From NCBI GenBank assembly GCA_023411815.1, contig JAEYOJ010000003.1, positions 77,349 through 141,348 on the forward strand: DNA of 64,000 nt. Direction: 5' to 3'. The notes beneath the pieces were generated by a model. It saw only the letters and a program-made list of their open reading frames with translations. It was not told the origin of the DNA and ran no database searches. This DNA is from Pseudomonadota bacterium (GTDB lineage: Bacteria; Desulfobacterota; Desulfovibrionia; Desulfovibrionales; Desulfovibrionaceae). Below are positions 45,243 through 54,514 of this stretch, piece after piece. Position 1 is the first letter of the stretch. Each line of letters opens with the position of its first letter. A program made the position numbers and the translations under genes.

Positions 45243-45282
45243 AACCGGCCGGCGCTGCGCACGGCCGCCATGGAGCAACAGA

Positions 45283-46866
45283 ATGCACGCCATGCGACCG
45301 TTTCCGGCGCTGTTTTTCGTCCTGATCGCCTGCGTTCTCTTCTCGTCGCCCGCCGAGGCGATACAGGTAGTGCCCGACACTTCCGAGCAGGAGCAGTCAC
45401 CTCCCCCGCCCAAGCCTGCCCCTCCGGCGGAGCGCCAATCCCTAACGCGCCACGAGTTGCGCATAGGCGATAAGATCTATACGTACATCGCCACGGCCGG
45501 TGAACTCGTCATCAGGGACGAGGAAAGCCAGGAGCCGCGAGCCCGCTTCTTCTATGTCGCCTATGAACTGGAGGACGCAAAGCCGGGACAGCGCCCCCTG
45601 ACCTTCGCCTTCAACGGCGGACCGGGCGCGGCGTCGGTCTGGCTGCACCTGGGCGGGCTGGGGCCTTGGCGCGTGGCCCTGAACGACGACGGAACGCTGC
45701 CGCCTCCCCCCTACCGCCTGGTGCAGAACGAGTCCTCCTGGCTGCCATTCACGGACCTCGTGTTCATCGATCCCGTGGGCACGGGCTATAGCCGGGGCCT
45801 GAGCCAGGCCAAGCCCGCAGGCAAGCCGTTCTGGAACATCGAGAAGGACGTGGAATCCGTGGCCGAGTTCATCCGCCTGTGGGTGACGCGCAACGGCCGC
45901 TGGCTCTCCCCGGTCTTCCTGGCAGGCGAAAGCTACGGCACCACGCGCGCGGCGCTCCTGGCGCCGTACCTCCAGCGCGAGTTCGGCCTGCAGGCCGCGG
46001 GCGTGCTGCTCATCTCGCCCGTGCTCTTCTATGAGACAATCCTCCTGTCGCCCATCAACGACCTGCCCTTCGCGCTCTATCTGCCCGCCTACGCCTCGGT
46101 GGCCCACTACCACGGCATGGCCGGGCAGGGACGGGACCTGGAGGAGTTCGCGGCGCAGGCCGGCATCTTTGCCCTGGAGGAATATCTGCCCGCCCTGGCC
46201 AAGGGCAGCATTCTCCCCAGGTCCCGAAGCACGGAATTGGCCGGGCGGCTGTCCGAGTTCACCGGCGTGCCGGCGCGATTGTATCTCGAAAATCACCTGC
46301 GTTTGGAGCCGGCGCGTTTCCGCCGCGAACTGCTGCGCGACCGGTCGAGGCTCATAGGGCGCATGGACGCCACCATCGCCGCCGTGAACCCCGAGCCCCA
46401 ACGGTCCGCGCCCCGTTACGACCCGACGCTCCAGCCCCTTTTCGGCCCCTTTTCCTCGGCCATACACTCCTATCTGGCCAGGGACCTCAAGTACCAAAGC
46501 GACCTGCCTTACGAGTTCCTCAACCCGCAGGTGGGCATGAGCTGGGACTGGCAAGCCGCGGGCGAGGAAGGCCAGGGCTACCTGGACGCCGTCACGCCGC
46601 TCAAGGAGGCCATGAGCGTCAGCCCGTCCATGCGTGTCCTGATGGCCTGCGGCATGTACGATCTCGCAACGCCCTGCTCCTCGGTGGAATACACGCTGAA
46701 TCATCTCTGGCTGGATGACGCGCTCAAAAGGAATGTACTCCTGGAGTACTACCAAGCCGGCCACATGATGTACACGCACGCGGGCCCGCGCAGGCAACTC
46801 CGCGACGACGCCGAGCGCTTCTACCGCGAAACCCTGACTCGGCCCGCCGACAAGAGCGGCCGCTAG
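45283..46866 (+). CDS. Serine carboxypeptidase-like (S10 family) secreted protein
   Basis: A 527-residue exported protein with signal peptide MHAMRPFPALFFVLIACVLF and SSPAEA, and a Pro-rich linker. The alpha/beta hydrolase triad is visible: Ser in FLAGESYGTTRAALL, Asp in CGMYDLATPCSS and His in YQAGHMMYTHAG; FNGGPGAASVWLHLGGLGP is the S10 oxyanion segment. It likely trims peptides in the periplasm. GGAG with a seven-base gap supports ATG 45283. It stands alone. Confidence 0.9.
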   Translation: MHAMRPFPALFFVLIACVLFSSPAEAIQVVPDTSEQEQSPPPPKPAPPAERQSLTRHELRIGDKIYTYIATAGELVIRDEESQEPRARFFYVAYELEDAKPGQRPLTFAFNGGPGAASVWLHLGGLGPWRVALNDDGTLPPPPYRLVQNESSWLPFTDLVFIDPVGTGYSRGLSQAKPAGKPFWNIEKDVESVAEFIRLWVTRNGRWLSPVFLAGESYGTTRAALLAPYLQREFGLQAAGVLLISPVLFYETILLSPINDLPFALYLPAYASVAHYHGMAGQGRDLEEFAAQAGIFALEEYLPALAKGSILPRSRSTELAGRLSEFTGVPARLYLENHLRLEPARFRRELLRDRSRLIGRMDATIAAVNPEPQRSAPRYDPTLQPLFGPFSSAIHSYLARDLKYQSDLPYEFLNPQVGMSWDWQAAGEEGQGYLDAVTPLKEAMSVSPSMRVLMACGMYDLATPCSSVEYTLNHLWLDDALKRNVLLEYYQAGHMMYTHAGPRRQLRDDAERFYRETLTRPADKSGR

Positions 46867-47061
46867 GATCGGCTTGGACGCGAGCAGCGGCTGGTGAGCC
46901 TTGACTGAACCCTTACCGGAGCAAAGCGCGCCCTGACAGCCAATTGCACATGGCTCTGGAGGGATGCACAGGGTTCATGGGTCGGCAATTATCTTGACAA
47001 TAAAAATATCATGCCACAAAGATTCTTTACCACAAAGCAATCGTCGAATCAGGAGTACGGC

Positions 47062-48975
47062 ATGATAGGACGTTTCGCGGTTCCCGGGGTGTACAAGGAC
47101 CTTTTCAACCTGCGGGAATTCTACATTTGCGCCCTGGGCGGGGCCTTGGCCCTCGCTGGTTTCCTGTGGAACTGGGCGGAGGTCGCTCCGGCCTGGATGT
47201 CCCTTGTCCTGATCCTGGCTTCCGTGGCCGTCAACGGCCTGCCCATCGTCAAGGAGGCGCTCCAGGGACTCCGGGAACGCCAGGTCAACGTGGACGAACT
47301 GGTCAGCCTGGCCATCATCGCCTCGTGCATCCAGGGCGAATTCCTGACCGCGGCCGTGGTCAGCTTCATCATGACCTTGGGCTCCCTGGTGGAGGAGGCC
47401 GTGAGCGCATCGGCCCGGAAATCCATCCAGGCCCTGGTGCGCATCGCCCCCGAGCAGGCGACCCTGCTCAAGGATGGCGCCGAACTGCTTGTGCCCGCGG
47501 CCCAGATCGCCATCGGCGACATCCTGCTGGTCAAGCCCGGCGAGCGCTTGCCCGTGGACGGGGAGATCGTCGCCGGCAGGACCGCCGTGGACGAATCCTC
47601 CATCACCGGAGAAGCCATCCCGCGCGAGAAAGGCCTGGGGGACCAAGTCCTGGCCGGGACCCTCAACTACAACGGCGCCATCGAGATCAAAGCGGTCAAG
47701 GTCGGCGCGGACACGACCCTCGGCAAGGTCATCAAGCTGGTCACCGAGGCGGAAAACAACAAGCCCAGCGCCGCGCGGCTCGTGGATCGCTACGCCACGT
47801 GGTTCACGCCGACAGTCCTGGCCATCGCCGGGCTGGCCTGGGCCTTGTCCGGAGACGTGAGCCGGGCGGTGGCCGTGCTCATCGCCGGCTGCCCCTGCGC
47901 CCTGATCATGGCCGCGCCCACGGCCACAGTGGCGGCCATCGGCCGCGCGGCCAGGGCCGGCATACTGATCAAGGGCGGCCAGTTCCTGGAGGAAGCCGCC
48001 CGCGCCGACGTCGTGCTCTTCGACAAGACCGGCACGCTGACCCTCGGCGAGCCCAAAGTCGATGACGTTGTCGCCGGAAGCGGCCTGCAAACCCACGAGG
48101 TCATCGCCTGGGCCGCCTGCGCCGAGCAGAACTGCGCCCATCCCCTGGCCAGGGCCGTGGTCAAGGCCGCCCACTATGCCAGGGTCTCCGTGCGGCGGGC
48201 CGAATCCATCCTGAGCGAGATAGGCCTGGGCGTCCGGGCCATGGTCGACGGCGACTGCATCGAGGTCGGCAGCGCCCGCATCGTCGGCGGAGATGTCGCC
48301 CTGCCCTCTCCCTTCAAGGCCCAACTCGAGGCCATGGAGGAACGTGGGGCCACGCCCATCGTGGTCTATCGCAACAAGGAGCCCATCGGCCTCCTGTCCG
48401 TCTCGGACAAGCCAAGGCCGACCGCCCGAGCCACGATCCAGACCCTGAAGCAAATGGGCATGAACTCCACCGGCATTCTCTCCGGGGACCATGAGCGCTC
48501 GGTGCGCAAGGTGGCCGGCATGCTCGACGTGGACCGGCATTGGGCGGGCCTCAAGCCCCAGGACAAGCTTGCGGTGATCGAGCGGCTCCAGAACGAGGAA
48601 GGCCGCAGGGTCATATTCGTCGGCGACGGCGTCAACGACGCGCCGGCCCTGGCCAGGGCCAACGTGGGCATCGCCATGGGCGCGGCCGGGACGGACGTGG
48701 CCCTGGAGACCGCCGACATCGCCCTGACGCATGACGACATCTCCAAGCTGCCCTTCCTCGTCAAGCTGAGCCGGCGCATGGTGGGCCTGATCAAGATCAA
48801 CATCGGCCTGGGGCTCTTCTTCAACGCCGTGGCCATCCTGGGAAGCGGCTACGGCCTGCTGAGTCCCATCATGGCCTCGCTCTTCCACAATCTCGGTTCC
48901 ATCATCGTCGTGCTCTCCTCGGCGAGCCTGGCCTTTGTTTCGGACTGCCGGCTGGCGGCATCAAAGGCGGCCTGA
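47062..48975 (+). CDS. P1B-type heavy-metal-transporting ATPase
   Basis: A 637-residue P-type ATPase without an N-terminal metal-binding domain. It shows the metal motif CPC in LIAGCPCALIMAAPTAT, phosphorylation loop DKTGTLTLGEP, actuator motif SSITGEAIPRE, HP motif AHPLARAVV and hinge GDGVNDAPALA. The C-terminal helix reads SLFHNLGSIIVVLSS, unlike the usual Cu or Zn signatures, so the metal is uncertain. ATG 47062, six bases after AGGAG, is preferred over 47011. A MarR regulator follows on the same strand. Confidence 0.9.
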   Translation: MIGRFAVPGVYKDLFNLREFYICALGGALALAGFLWNWAEVAPAWMSLVLILASVAVNGLPIVKEALQGLRERQVNVDELVSLAIIASCIQGEFLTAAVVSFIMTLGSLVEEAVSASARKSIQALVRIAPEQATLLKDGAELLVPAAQIAIGDILLVKPGERLPVDGEIVAGRTAVDESSITGEAIPREKGLGDQVLAGTLNYNGAIEIKAVKVGADTTLGKVIKLVTEAENNKPSAARLVDRYATWFTPTVLAIAGLAWALSGDVSRAVAVLIAGCPCALIMAAPTATVAAIGRAARAGILIKGGQFLEEAARADVVLFDKTGTLTLGEPKVDDVVAGSGLQTHEVIAWAACAEQNCAHPLARAVVKAAHYARVSVRRAESILSEIGLGVRAMVDGDCIEVGSARIVGGDVALPSPFKAQLEAMEERGATPIVVYRNKEPIGLLSVSDKPRPTARATIQTLKQMGMNSTGILSGDHERSVRKVAGMLDVDRHWAGLKPQDKLAVIERLQNEEGRRVIFVGDGVNDAPALARANVGIAMGAAGTDVALETADIALTHDDISKLPFLVKLSRRMVGLIKINIGLGLFFNAVAILGSGYGLLSPIMASLFHNLGSIIVVLSSASLAFVSDCRLAASKAA

Positions 48976-49001
48976 GGTTCGCCGAAGCACGGGTCGAAGC
49001 A

Positions 49002-49037
49002 TGAGGGGAACGTCGTCGAACCAGCGCGTTCCCCTCA
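49002..49037 (+). terminator. Hairpin after the metal ATPase gene
   Basis: TGAGGGGAACG pairs with CGTTCCCCTCA around a 14-base loop. No T-run follows, so efficiency as a terminator is uncertain. Confidence 0.5.
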
Positions 49038-49083
49038 CGGGCAGCCATGCTAAACGACGGCCTGAATCCCCTGTTTTCATAGG

Positions 49084-49110
49084 CATGTTCACAGGTTAGA
49101 TGCGAACATG
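49084..49110. promoter_or_regulatory. Possible MarR operator
   Basis: CATGTTC (49084-49090) and GAACATG (49104-49110) form a perfect inverted repeat with 20 bases between half-site centres, 34 bases before the MarR start codon. Spacing of two turns suits a dimeric winged-helix protein. Confidence 0.45.
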
Positions 49111-49143
49111 GATGTTCAGGCGGTACAATCGAAGAAGGAAGAC

Positions 49144-49560
49144 ATGGAGCAGACAGAAATTCTCACCCAGGCCCTGATCGAGTTTTATGAAAAGTTCTCG
49201 TCCTGGGAACAGGGAGTCGTCAGGGAGACGGGCCTGACCCTGCCTCAGATGCACACTCTGGAAATCCTCGGATCTTTCGGGGACCTGCGCATGAAGGAAC
49301 TGGCCCAAAAGATGGGCATCACCACCGGCGCGCTGACCGTGCTCGTGGACAGGCTGGAGAGGCAGGGCCTGGTGACTCGCAAGCCTCACGAGACGGACAG
49401 ACGTTCCATCCGGGTCGGATTGACCGAGGCGGGTGACAGGCATTTCCAGGAGCACCATGCCTTGCATACCCGGCTCACGCAAGAGCTGATCGACTCGCTC
49501 GCCCCCCAGGAGGCCGACGCGCTGCTGACGATCCTGCAGAAGCTCAACTCGCACTTCTGA
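49144..49560 (+). CDS. MarR family transcriptional regulator
   Basis: About 138 residues with a winged helix-turn-helix: LPQMHTLEILGSFGDL, MKELAQKMGITTGALTVLVDRLERQGLV, and the wing RKPHETDRRSIRVGLTEAG with the conserved D-R-R. ATG 49144 is favoured by AAGGAAG upstream; an earlier ATG at 49108 overlaps an inverted repeat that may be its own operator. It may control itself and perhaps the upstream ATPase gene; the inducing ligand is unknown. Confidence 0.9.
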   Translation: MEQTEILTQALIEFYEKFSSWEQGVVRETGLTLPQMHTLEILGSFGDLRMKELAQKMGITTGALTVLVDRLERQGLVTRKPHETDRRSIRVGLTEAGDRHFQEHHALHTRLTQELIDSLAPQEADALLTILQKLNSHF

Positions 49561-49637
49561 AGAATCCGCCCCGCGCATTCAAAAGCCCTCCGCGAGGGAT
49601 ACGGGACATGCGCGCGGATCCGCGCACGGACTTGGGC

Positions 49638-50087
49638 TTACGCGGGCGAATCCTTGCCTTTAGGCTGCCGCGTGTCGGGGCGGATGATGAGGAAAGACGC
49701 CGTGGCGAGGCTCAAGGTCTCGCCCGCGTCGTTCCGTATCTCTCCCTCGACCACCACGACCTTGCCCCCGCGCCGTACGATGCGCGCCTCGGCGCGCAGG
49801 GAGCTGCGGCCCGCGGGCCGCAGGTAGCGCATGTGCAGGTCCATGGTCACGGTCCGGCGATCCGGCTCCAGGCCGGCGAGCACCGCGTGGGCCATGGTCT
49901 CGTCCATGAGCGCGGCCTGAATGCCGCCGGCCAGGCTGCCAGCGCCTTGCAGGAACTCCTCCCTGAACGGCAGGGCCAGCACGGCATGCTCGGGAGTGAT
50001 CTCGACGATACTGATGCCCATGTAGCCGAACAGGCGATTGACCGTCTGGTTTTCCTGCCGGACCGCGCTCAGGTAAGCATCGATCAT
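49638..50087 (-). CDS. Hotdog-fold thioesterase (PaaI/YdiI type)
   Basis: A 149-residue hotdog-fold protein: VLALPFREEFLQGAGSLAGGIQAALMDETMAHAV with the conserved Gly-Gly and acidic helix residue, then TVTMDLHMRYLRPAGRSSLRAEA and VVVVEGEIRNDAGE. These match PaaI-like acyl-CoA thioesterases. Substrate unknown. It lies between the MarR gene and flgL on the minus strand. Confidence 0.85.
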   Translation of the reverse strand: MIDAYLSAVRQENQTVNRLFGYMGISIVEITPEHAVLALPFREEFLQGAGSLAGGIQAALMDETMAHAVLAGLEPDRRTVTMDLHMRYLRPAGRSSLRAEARIVRRGGKVVVVEGEIRNDAGETLSLATASFLIIRPDTRQPKGKDSPA

Positions 50088-50205
50088 GTCCGACTCCCTT
50101 GCGTTGAGGTTTCAGCCGAAGCGTCGCGTTGGCCAGCTTTGCCTGGCTGCTGCCGACTTGCCAAGCACCGCACGCGCGGCGCCATGCGGAATCCTGGACG
50201 GAAAA

Positions 50206-50242
50206 GCAAGGGCCCGCCGAGCCGAAGCCGGCGAGCCCTTGC
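50206..50242 (-). terminator. Intrinsic terminator of the flagellar operon
   Basis: On the minus strand a GCAAGGG... stem closes over a TTCG loop and is followed by TTTTCC. It lies just after flgL. Confidence 0.8.
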
Positions 50243-50268
50243 CCTCACTCGCCCCCGAGTGAAGAATG

Positions 50269-51792
50269 CTAAATGAAATTCATTAGCGAAAGCCGCATGA
50301 TGCCCGCCGAGGACTTGAGCACGGCCTCGTAGCCGAGCTGCTGCTGCGCAAGCTTGGTCATGAGTTCCGTGACGTCCACGTCCTCGACCGCGCTCAGGCG
50401 ATCTTCCTCGTTGAATTGCAGGTTGGTCAGCACATTCTTGGCCACCGTGAGCCTGTTCTCCCTGCCCGCGTAGCTGGCCACTTGGTTCAGCAGGTGCGCG
50501 CTGGCAGTGCGCAGGTTTTCCAGGGCCTCCTGGCAGCCGGACTGGTTGTTGGTCTCCAGGCTGGACAGCAGCCGCCCCACGGTGTCGAACAGGTTCTTGT
50601 TGCGATCATCGCCGAAGACGAGGTGTGGTGAGGAATCATCGGGATCCTGGTAGATGCCGCCGAAGATGTCCTTGCCGATGCCGTTGATGACCACGGATTC
50701 GTTATTGGAGATGGCCACGGAGATGTCCGCCGTGCGGGGGCGGATGGAATACTGCTGGCCGGCGGCCAGCGGCGCTCCATCCAGCGCCAGCGTGCCTCCG
50801 GGTACTGTGAGCACGGCCGGAGTGCCCAAGGGAGCGGTGTTGTTCTGCTTCCAGGTCGAACCGCCGTCCGTGCTGTAGGAGTAGCCTATTTCAGCGCCTA
50901 CGCTGTCTATGCGCACGAGGGTGTTCTTGCTGAACACGCCCGAAGCCGTGGCGGTCATGGCCGCCGGAGCGCCGAATTTGTCCACCTCTATCTTGTCCTT
51001 GTCGTCGCCCATGTATTGGGCGGTGGGGTAGACCCACATCCAGGAGCCGGAGGTGTCGTTGGTGTTCGCGGGGTTCACGGCCGTGAACTGGGGAGGAGTG
51101 GTCGAGTCTATAGTCACTCTCACGCCGCCCATGTCCAACAGAAAGTCGCCGTTGGCATCGGTTCCGACAGCGGTCGTGGTGAAGGTCTTGCCGCCATCCG
51201 CCGAATACCGGAACTGATCGCCCACCGCCAAGGGCGTCGCGCCATCGCCATCCAGCATCTGGATGAGCATGGTCTTCGGAGTGTCGCCCTCGACCCTGAA
51301 ATTCACGCCGCTCAAGTCGGCATTACCATTCCCGCGCATCCACATCGCCGCCTCGAAGGCCGAACCCTCGATCTTGTGACCGGCGAAGATGGACTTGCCC
51401 TCGAAGCGCTGGTTGGCCAGCGTGATCAGCTGGTTGTACATCTCGCGCACTTCGTAGCTGATCTGCTCGCGGTTGTCGGCGCTCAGGTGGCCCGTGGAAC
51501 CCTGCTCGGCCAATTCCTTGAGCCTGGTCACGATCCCGTTCACCTGGAGAATGGTGTCGTCGGCCTGCTTGAGCCATCCTTGGGCCGTGCCGATGTTGCT
51601 CCGGTACTGGGTGATGGAACTCAGCACTTCCCTATGGTTATAGACCTGGTAGATGCCGGCCGGGTCGTCGGAACCCTTGTTGATGCGCTTTTGCGACGCA
51701 GCCTGCATGTTCAGGTCCATGTATTGGCTCAGCGACGAATTCATGTTCGATATGTAATTCGTGAAGAGCATCTGTTGCGAGACGCGGATCAT
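50269..51792 (-). CDS. flgL: Flagellar hook-associated protein 3 (hook-filament junction)
   Basis: A 507-residue FlgL. The N-terminal flagellin-like helix (MIRVSQQMLFTNYISNMNSS) and the C-terminal helix (QQQLGYEAVLKSSAGIMRLS) are typical; the middle (about 160-360) is enlarged relative to the roughly 320 residues of enteric FlgL. This middle contains SADGGKTF (197-204) and STDGGSTW (307-314), which match the Asp-box pattern SxDxGxTW/F. AGGAGG precedes ATG. Last gene of the flagellar operon, followed by a terminator. Confidence 0.95.
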   Translation of the reverse strand: MIRVSQQMLFTNYISNMNSSLSQYMDLNMQAASQKRINKGSDDPAGIYQVYNHREVLSSITQYRSNIGTAQGWLKQADDTILQVNGIVTRLKELAEQGSTGHLSADNREQISYEVREMYNQLITLANQRFEGKSIFAGHKIEGSAFEAAMWMRGNGNADLSGVNFRVEGDTPKTMLIQMLDGDGATPLAVGDQFRYSADGGKTFTTTAVGTDANGDFLLDMGGVRVTIDSTTPPQFTAVNPANTNDTSGSWMWVYPTAQYMGDDKDKIEVDKFGAPAAMTATASGVFSKNTLVRIDSVGAEIGYSYSTDGGSTWKQNNTAPLGTPAVLTVPGGTLALDGAPLAAGQQYSIRPRTADISVAISNNESVVINGIGKDIFGGIYQDPDDSSPHLVFGDDRNKNLFDTVGRLLSSLETNNQSGCQEALENLRTASAHLLNQVASYAGRENRLTVAKNVLTNLQFNEEDRLSAVEDVDVTELMTKLAQQQLGYEAVLKSSAGIMRLSLMNFI

Positions 51793-51805
51793 GTTTTGGT
51801 CCTCC

Positions 51806-53986
51806 TTAAGGCTTCAGGCCCAGCAGCGTCTGCAGCATCTGGTCCGCCGTGGAGATGAGCTTTGCCGCGGCCGTGTAGGAATGCTGGAACTTGATGAGGT
51901 TGCTCATCTCCTCGTCCAGGTTAACGCCGGACAGGGATTGCTGCTGCGCATCGAGCGTCTGGGCCAGGGAGTTCTGGTAGGCGAAGTTGAACTGCGCTCC
52001 CGACGTATCCGCGCCCACGCCCGACACCATGGCGTTGTAGAACTCGGAAAGCGTCTGATGGGCAGTGCCGCCGAAGTCCGTGTGGATGTCCAGCTTCTTG
52101 TCCTTCAGTGCCGCGATTTCCTTGGCGATAAGGTTGTCGCCCGAGTTGACCTCGCCCGCGCCGTTGTAGTGGCCGGCGTTGATGAGCGAGGAGTTGCTGG
52201 CCACGGCCGGATTGATCTCGATGCCTCTGGCGCTGGTGCCCGAGAAGTACGTGTTTATGCCCAGTCCGGCCAGCAGGCCGGTGGAGTCCTGGCCGAAGCC
52301 GAAGGTGTAGCCGCCGGTGGTGCTGATGCGCAGCGAACCGTTCACGATGCTGGCCTGCACGTCCGTGATGGGCGGAACCGCGTTGGCCAGGGAATGGTTG
52401 AAGGCGTCGCGCACGTCGTCCAGGCTATGGATGGCGGGATCGAAGTTCTGCTGGCCCGGCGTGACGCTGTCGAAGTCCAGGACCAGGGATTGCCCGCCGT
52501 TGACAAGCTGTCCCGTGGAGTCGAAGACGTACATGCTCAGGCTTCCGCTCTGCAGCTTGTCACGGAAGAACAAGCCCGAGGTATCATTGACCAGGGGGAC
52601 GCCTGAATTGAGCACCTGGTATGTGCCCGTGGTTTCGGCCAGCTTCTTCAGGCCCGCGCCTTCGCTGTGGATGGCGTTGACGGACCAGATGAGTTCCCTG
52701 GCCAGGGCGTCGAGCTTGTCGCGGTACTGGCCGATGTAGTTGTCGCGGAAGTTGAAGAAGCCGGCCAGGCTGCCGCCGGTGATGCGGCGGTTGTTGTCCT
52801 CGCCGTTGGCGTAGATCTGCGGAGTGATGTTCTCGGAGGTCGAGGTGTCCTGGTACCAGTACACGCCGGATTTGGGCGTGATGATGAAGCGGTCGCCCGC
52901 CATCAGATCCCCGGTAGGCGTGCCGGGGGTACCGTCCTGCTTGCCAAACCAGATCTTTACCCCCCGCACCTCGACGAGATTGTCCTCGGTGCCGGCCGGG
53001 AACGTAAGTTCATTTCCGTTTTCGTCCTTAAGCCAAGTCTTGCCGCCATCCAGTGAAACACGGAATTGAGGCCTGTCAGCAGGATCGGCGTTGCTCAGAG
53101 GGTCTGCACCGACTCCGGCATCGATCACCTGCACGGTATACTCGAAATCGTCCACGCCGTCGAAATAGAGCTTGCCGTCCGTGCCGAAAGTTGACGCCGC
53201 ATTCAGGGCATTGACGACCCGCGGCCCTTCGAACTTCAGGCTGAAGGTATGCTCGTTCTGCACCAGGGTGTGGCCGGCCTTGGTGGTGATGGTGAAGTCC
53301 TGCTCGTTGCCGCGCGTGATGACGTTGATGTCGAGCCTGCTGGACAGCTCGCGCACGAGCCTGTCGCGCTCGTCGCGCAGGGCGTTGGCGTTGTTCTGGC
53401 CCGGAACCTCCACCTGCTTGAGCTGCCCGTTGATGCCGGCGATCTTGCCCAGGATCAGGTTGATGTCGTTCACGTCCTGCTGGATGAACTCGTTGGCCTG
53501 CTGCTGCATGCGAGTCATCTGCGCATCGGCCTGCTTCAGGATGCTCAGCAGGTTGCCCGTGTTGGCCAGGAGCGTCTCGCGCACGGCGTAGTTGTCCGTC
53601 TCGGCGGACGCGACCTTCTGCCAGGAGTTGAAGAACTCCGTAAGCGAGCTGCTGATGCCGCCGATCTTGTCCGTCTCGTAGAACAGGCTGTCCACGGCCT
53701 TCAGGTTGCCGAACAGCGTGTCGTAACGCTGGCGCATGGTGTTCTTGTCGAGATAGTTCGTCTCGATGAAGCGGTCGAAGTGGCGCAGCACCTCGGCCGC
53801 CTCCACGCCCATGCCGATCTGGCCGGGCCTGTAGTCCAGCTGCAGGCTCTCCTCCAGCCGCACGTAGCGGCGGGAGTAACCCACGGTATTGACATTGGTG
53901 ATGTTCTGGCCCGTGACCTCGATGGCCGCCTGGGAGGCGAAGAGGCCCTTGCGGGCGATATCAAGGATGTTGTTGATGCCGGACAT
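51806..53986 (-). CDS. flgK: Flagellar hook-associated protein 1 (hook-filament junction)
   Basis: A 726-residue FlgK, longer than the about 550 residues of enteric FlgK. It starts MSGINNILDIARKGLFASQA with the rod/hook N-terminal motif and ITNVNTVGYSRR, and ends with LDEEMSNLIKFQHSYTAAAKLI and TADQMLQTLLGL. The extra central part includes SLDGGKTW (311-318), an Asp-box-like segment also seen in the neighbouring FlgL. The start follows the flgN stop directly (TAAATG). Confidence 0.95.
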   Translation of the reverse strand: MSGINNILDIARKGLFASQAAIEVTGQNITNVNTVGYSRRYVRLEESLQLDYRPGQIGMGVEAAEVLRHFDRFIETNYLDKNTMRQRYDTLFGNLKAVDSLFYETDKIGGISSSLTEFFNSWQKVASAETDNYAVRETLLANTGNLLSILKQADAQMTRMQQQANEFIQQDVNDINLILGKIAGINGQLKQVEVPGQNNANALRDERDRLVRELSSRLDINVITRGNEQDFTITTKAGHTLVQNEHTFSLKFEGPRVVNALNAASTFGTDGKLYFDGVDDFEYTVQVIDAGVGADPLSNADPADRPQFRVSLDGGKTWLKDENGNELTFPAGTEDNLVEVRGVKIWFGKQDGTPGTPTGDLMAGDRFIITPKSGVYWYQDTSTSENITPQIYANGEDNNRRITGGSLAGFFNFRDNYIGQYRDKLDALARELIWSVNAIHSEGAGLKKLAETTGTYQVLNSGVPLVNDTSGLFFRDKLQSGSLSMYVFDSTGQLVNGGQSLVLDFDSVTPGQQNFDPAIHSLDDVRDAFNHSLANAVPPITDVQASIVNGSLRISTTGGYTFGFGQDSTGLLAGLGINTYFSGTSARGIEINPAVASNSSLINAGHYNGAGEVNSGDNLIAKEIAALKDKKLDIHTDFGGTAHQTLSEFYNAMVSGVGADTSGAQFNFAYQNSLAQTLDAQQQSLSGVNLDEEMSNLIKFQHSYTAAAKLISTADQMLQTLLGLKP

Positions 53987-54466
53987 TTACAGCCTCCCCT
54001 GCAGGATGGCGGCTCCGCGTTTGGCCTTGGGAAACTTGCCCTGGGCCGTATAGGTTTCCTTCTGTTCGGGATTGAGCTTGCCGTGGAGGAAAGTGAGCAG
54101 CTTCCTGCTCTGATCGTGCAGCGCCAGGGCCAGTTCGAAGTTCTTGGCCGCAAGGGTCGCGCAGTTCTGCTCGCGGCGGTCAAGCTCTTCGAGCAGCGCC
54201 ATCACCTCGGGCCGCTCGGCCTCGGGCAGGGTCTGGACGAAGGTGGTCAGGCGGGCCGCGCCGGGCGACACGACCTGGACCAAGGACTTCATCTCCACCC
54301 GCTCGCTGGTGATCTGGCGCAGGAGGTCCTGGACGGACAGCTCGATGCCCGACACGGCCTGGGGGTTCCCCTGGCGCAGGTAGGAAAATTCTTCCGCAAG
54401 CAGCGTGGCCAAAAGGCCCAGGGCATTCTTCTGCCGGTTCAGGCTGTCCAGGATGCGGCGCTTCAT
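53987..54466 (-). CDS. flgN: FlgN-type flagellar export chaperone
   Basis: A 159-residue, mostly helical protein with position and properties of FlgN: FSYLRQGNPQAVSGIELSVQ and LLRQITSERVEMKSLVQ. FlgN proteins bind FlgK and FlgL before export, and this gene sits immediately upstream of flgK and flgL. Assignment rests on helical character, length and context rather than strong motifs. Confidence 0.82.
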   Translation of the reverse strand: MKRRILDSLNRQKNALGLLATLLAEEFSYLRQGNPQAVSGIELSVQDLLRQITSERVEMKSLVQVVSPGAARLTTFVQTLPEAERPEVMALLEELDRREQNCATLAAKNFELALALHDQSRKLLTFLHGKLNPEQKETYTAQGKFPKAKRGAAILQGRL

Positions 54467-54514
54467 CGCTCAACTCCCCTTTTCGCTCCCAGCCTCCCGC
54501 CAGCCTTGTAGATT

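Noticed and set aside
46994..47022. TTGACA upstream of the metal ATPase as a promoter
   Set aside because: No acceptable -10 lies at 16-18 bases; only a misplaced TATCAT is seen.
46975..48888. Long minus-strand open frame opposite the P-type ATPase
   Set aside because: Gly/Asp/His-rich shadow; the + strand has all P-type ATPase motifs.
50088..50268. csrA/fliW genes expected after flgL in many relatives
   Set aside because: The space after flgL holds only a terminator and non-coding sequence; the next gene is a thioesterase.
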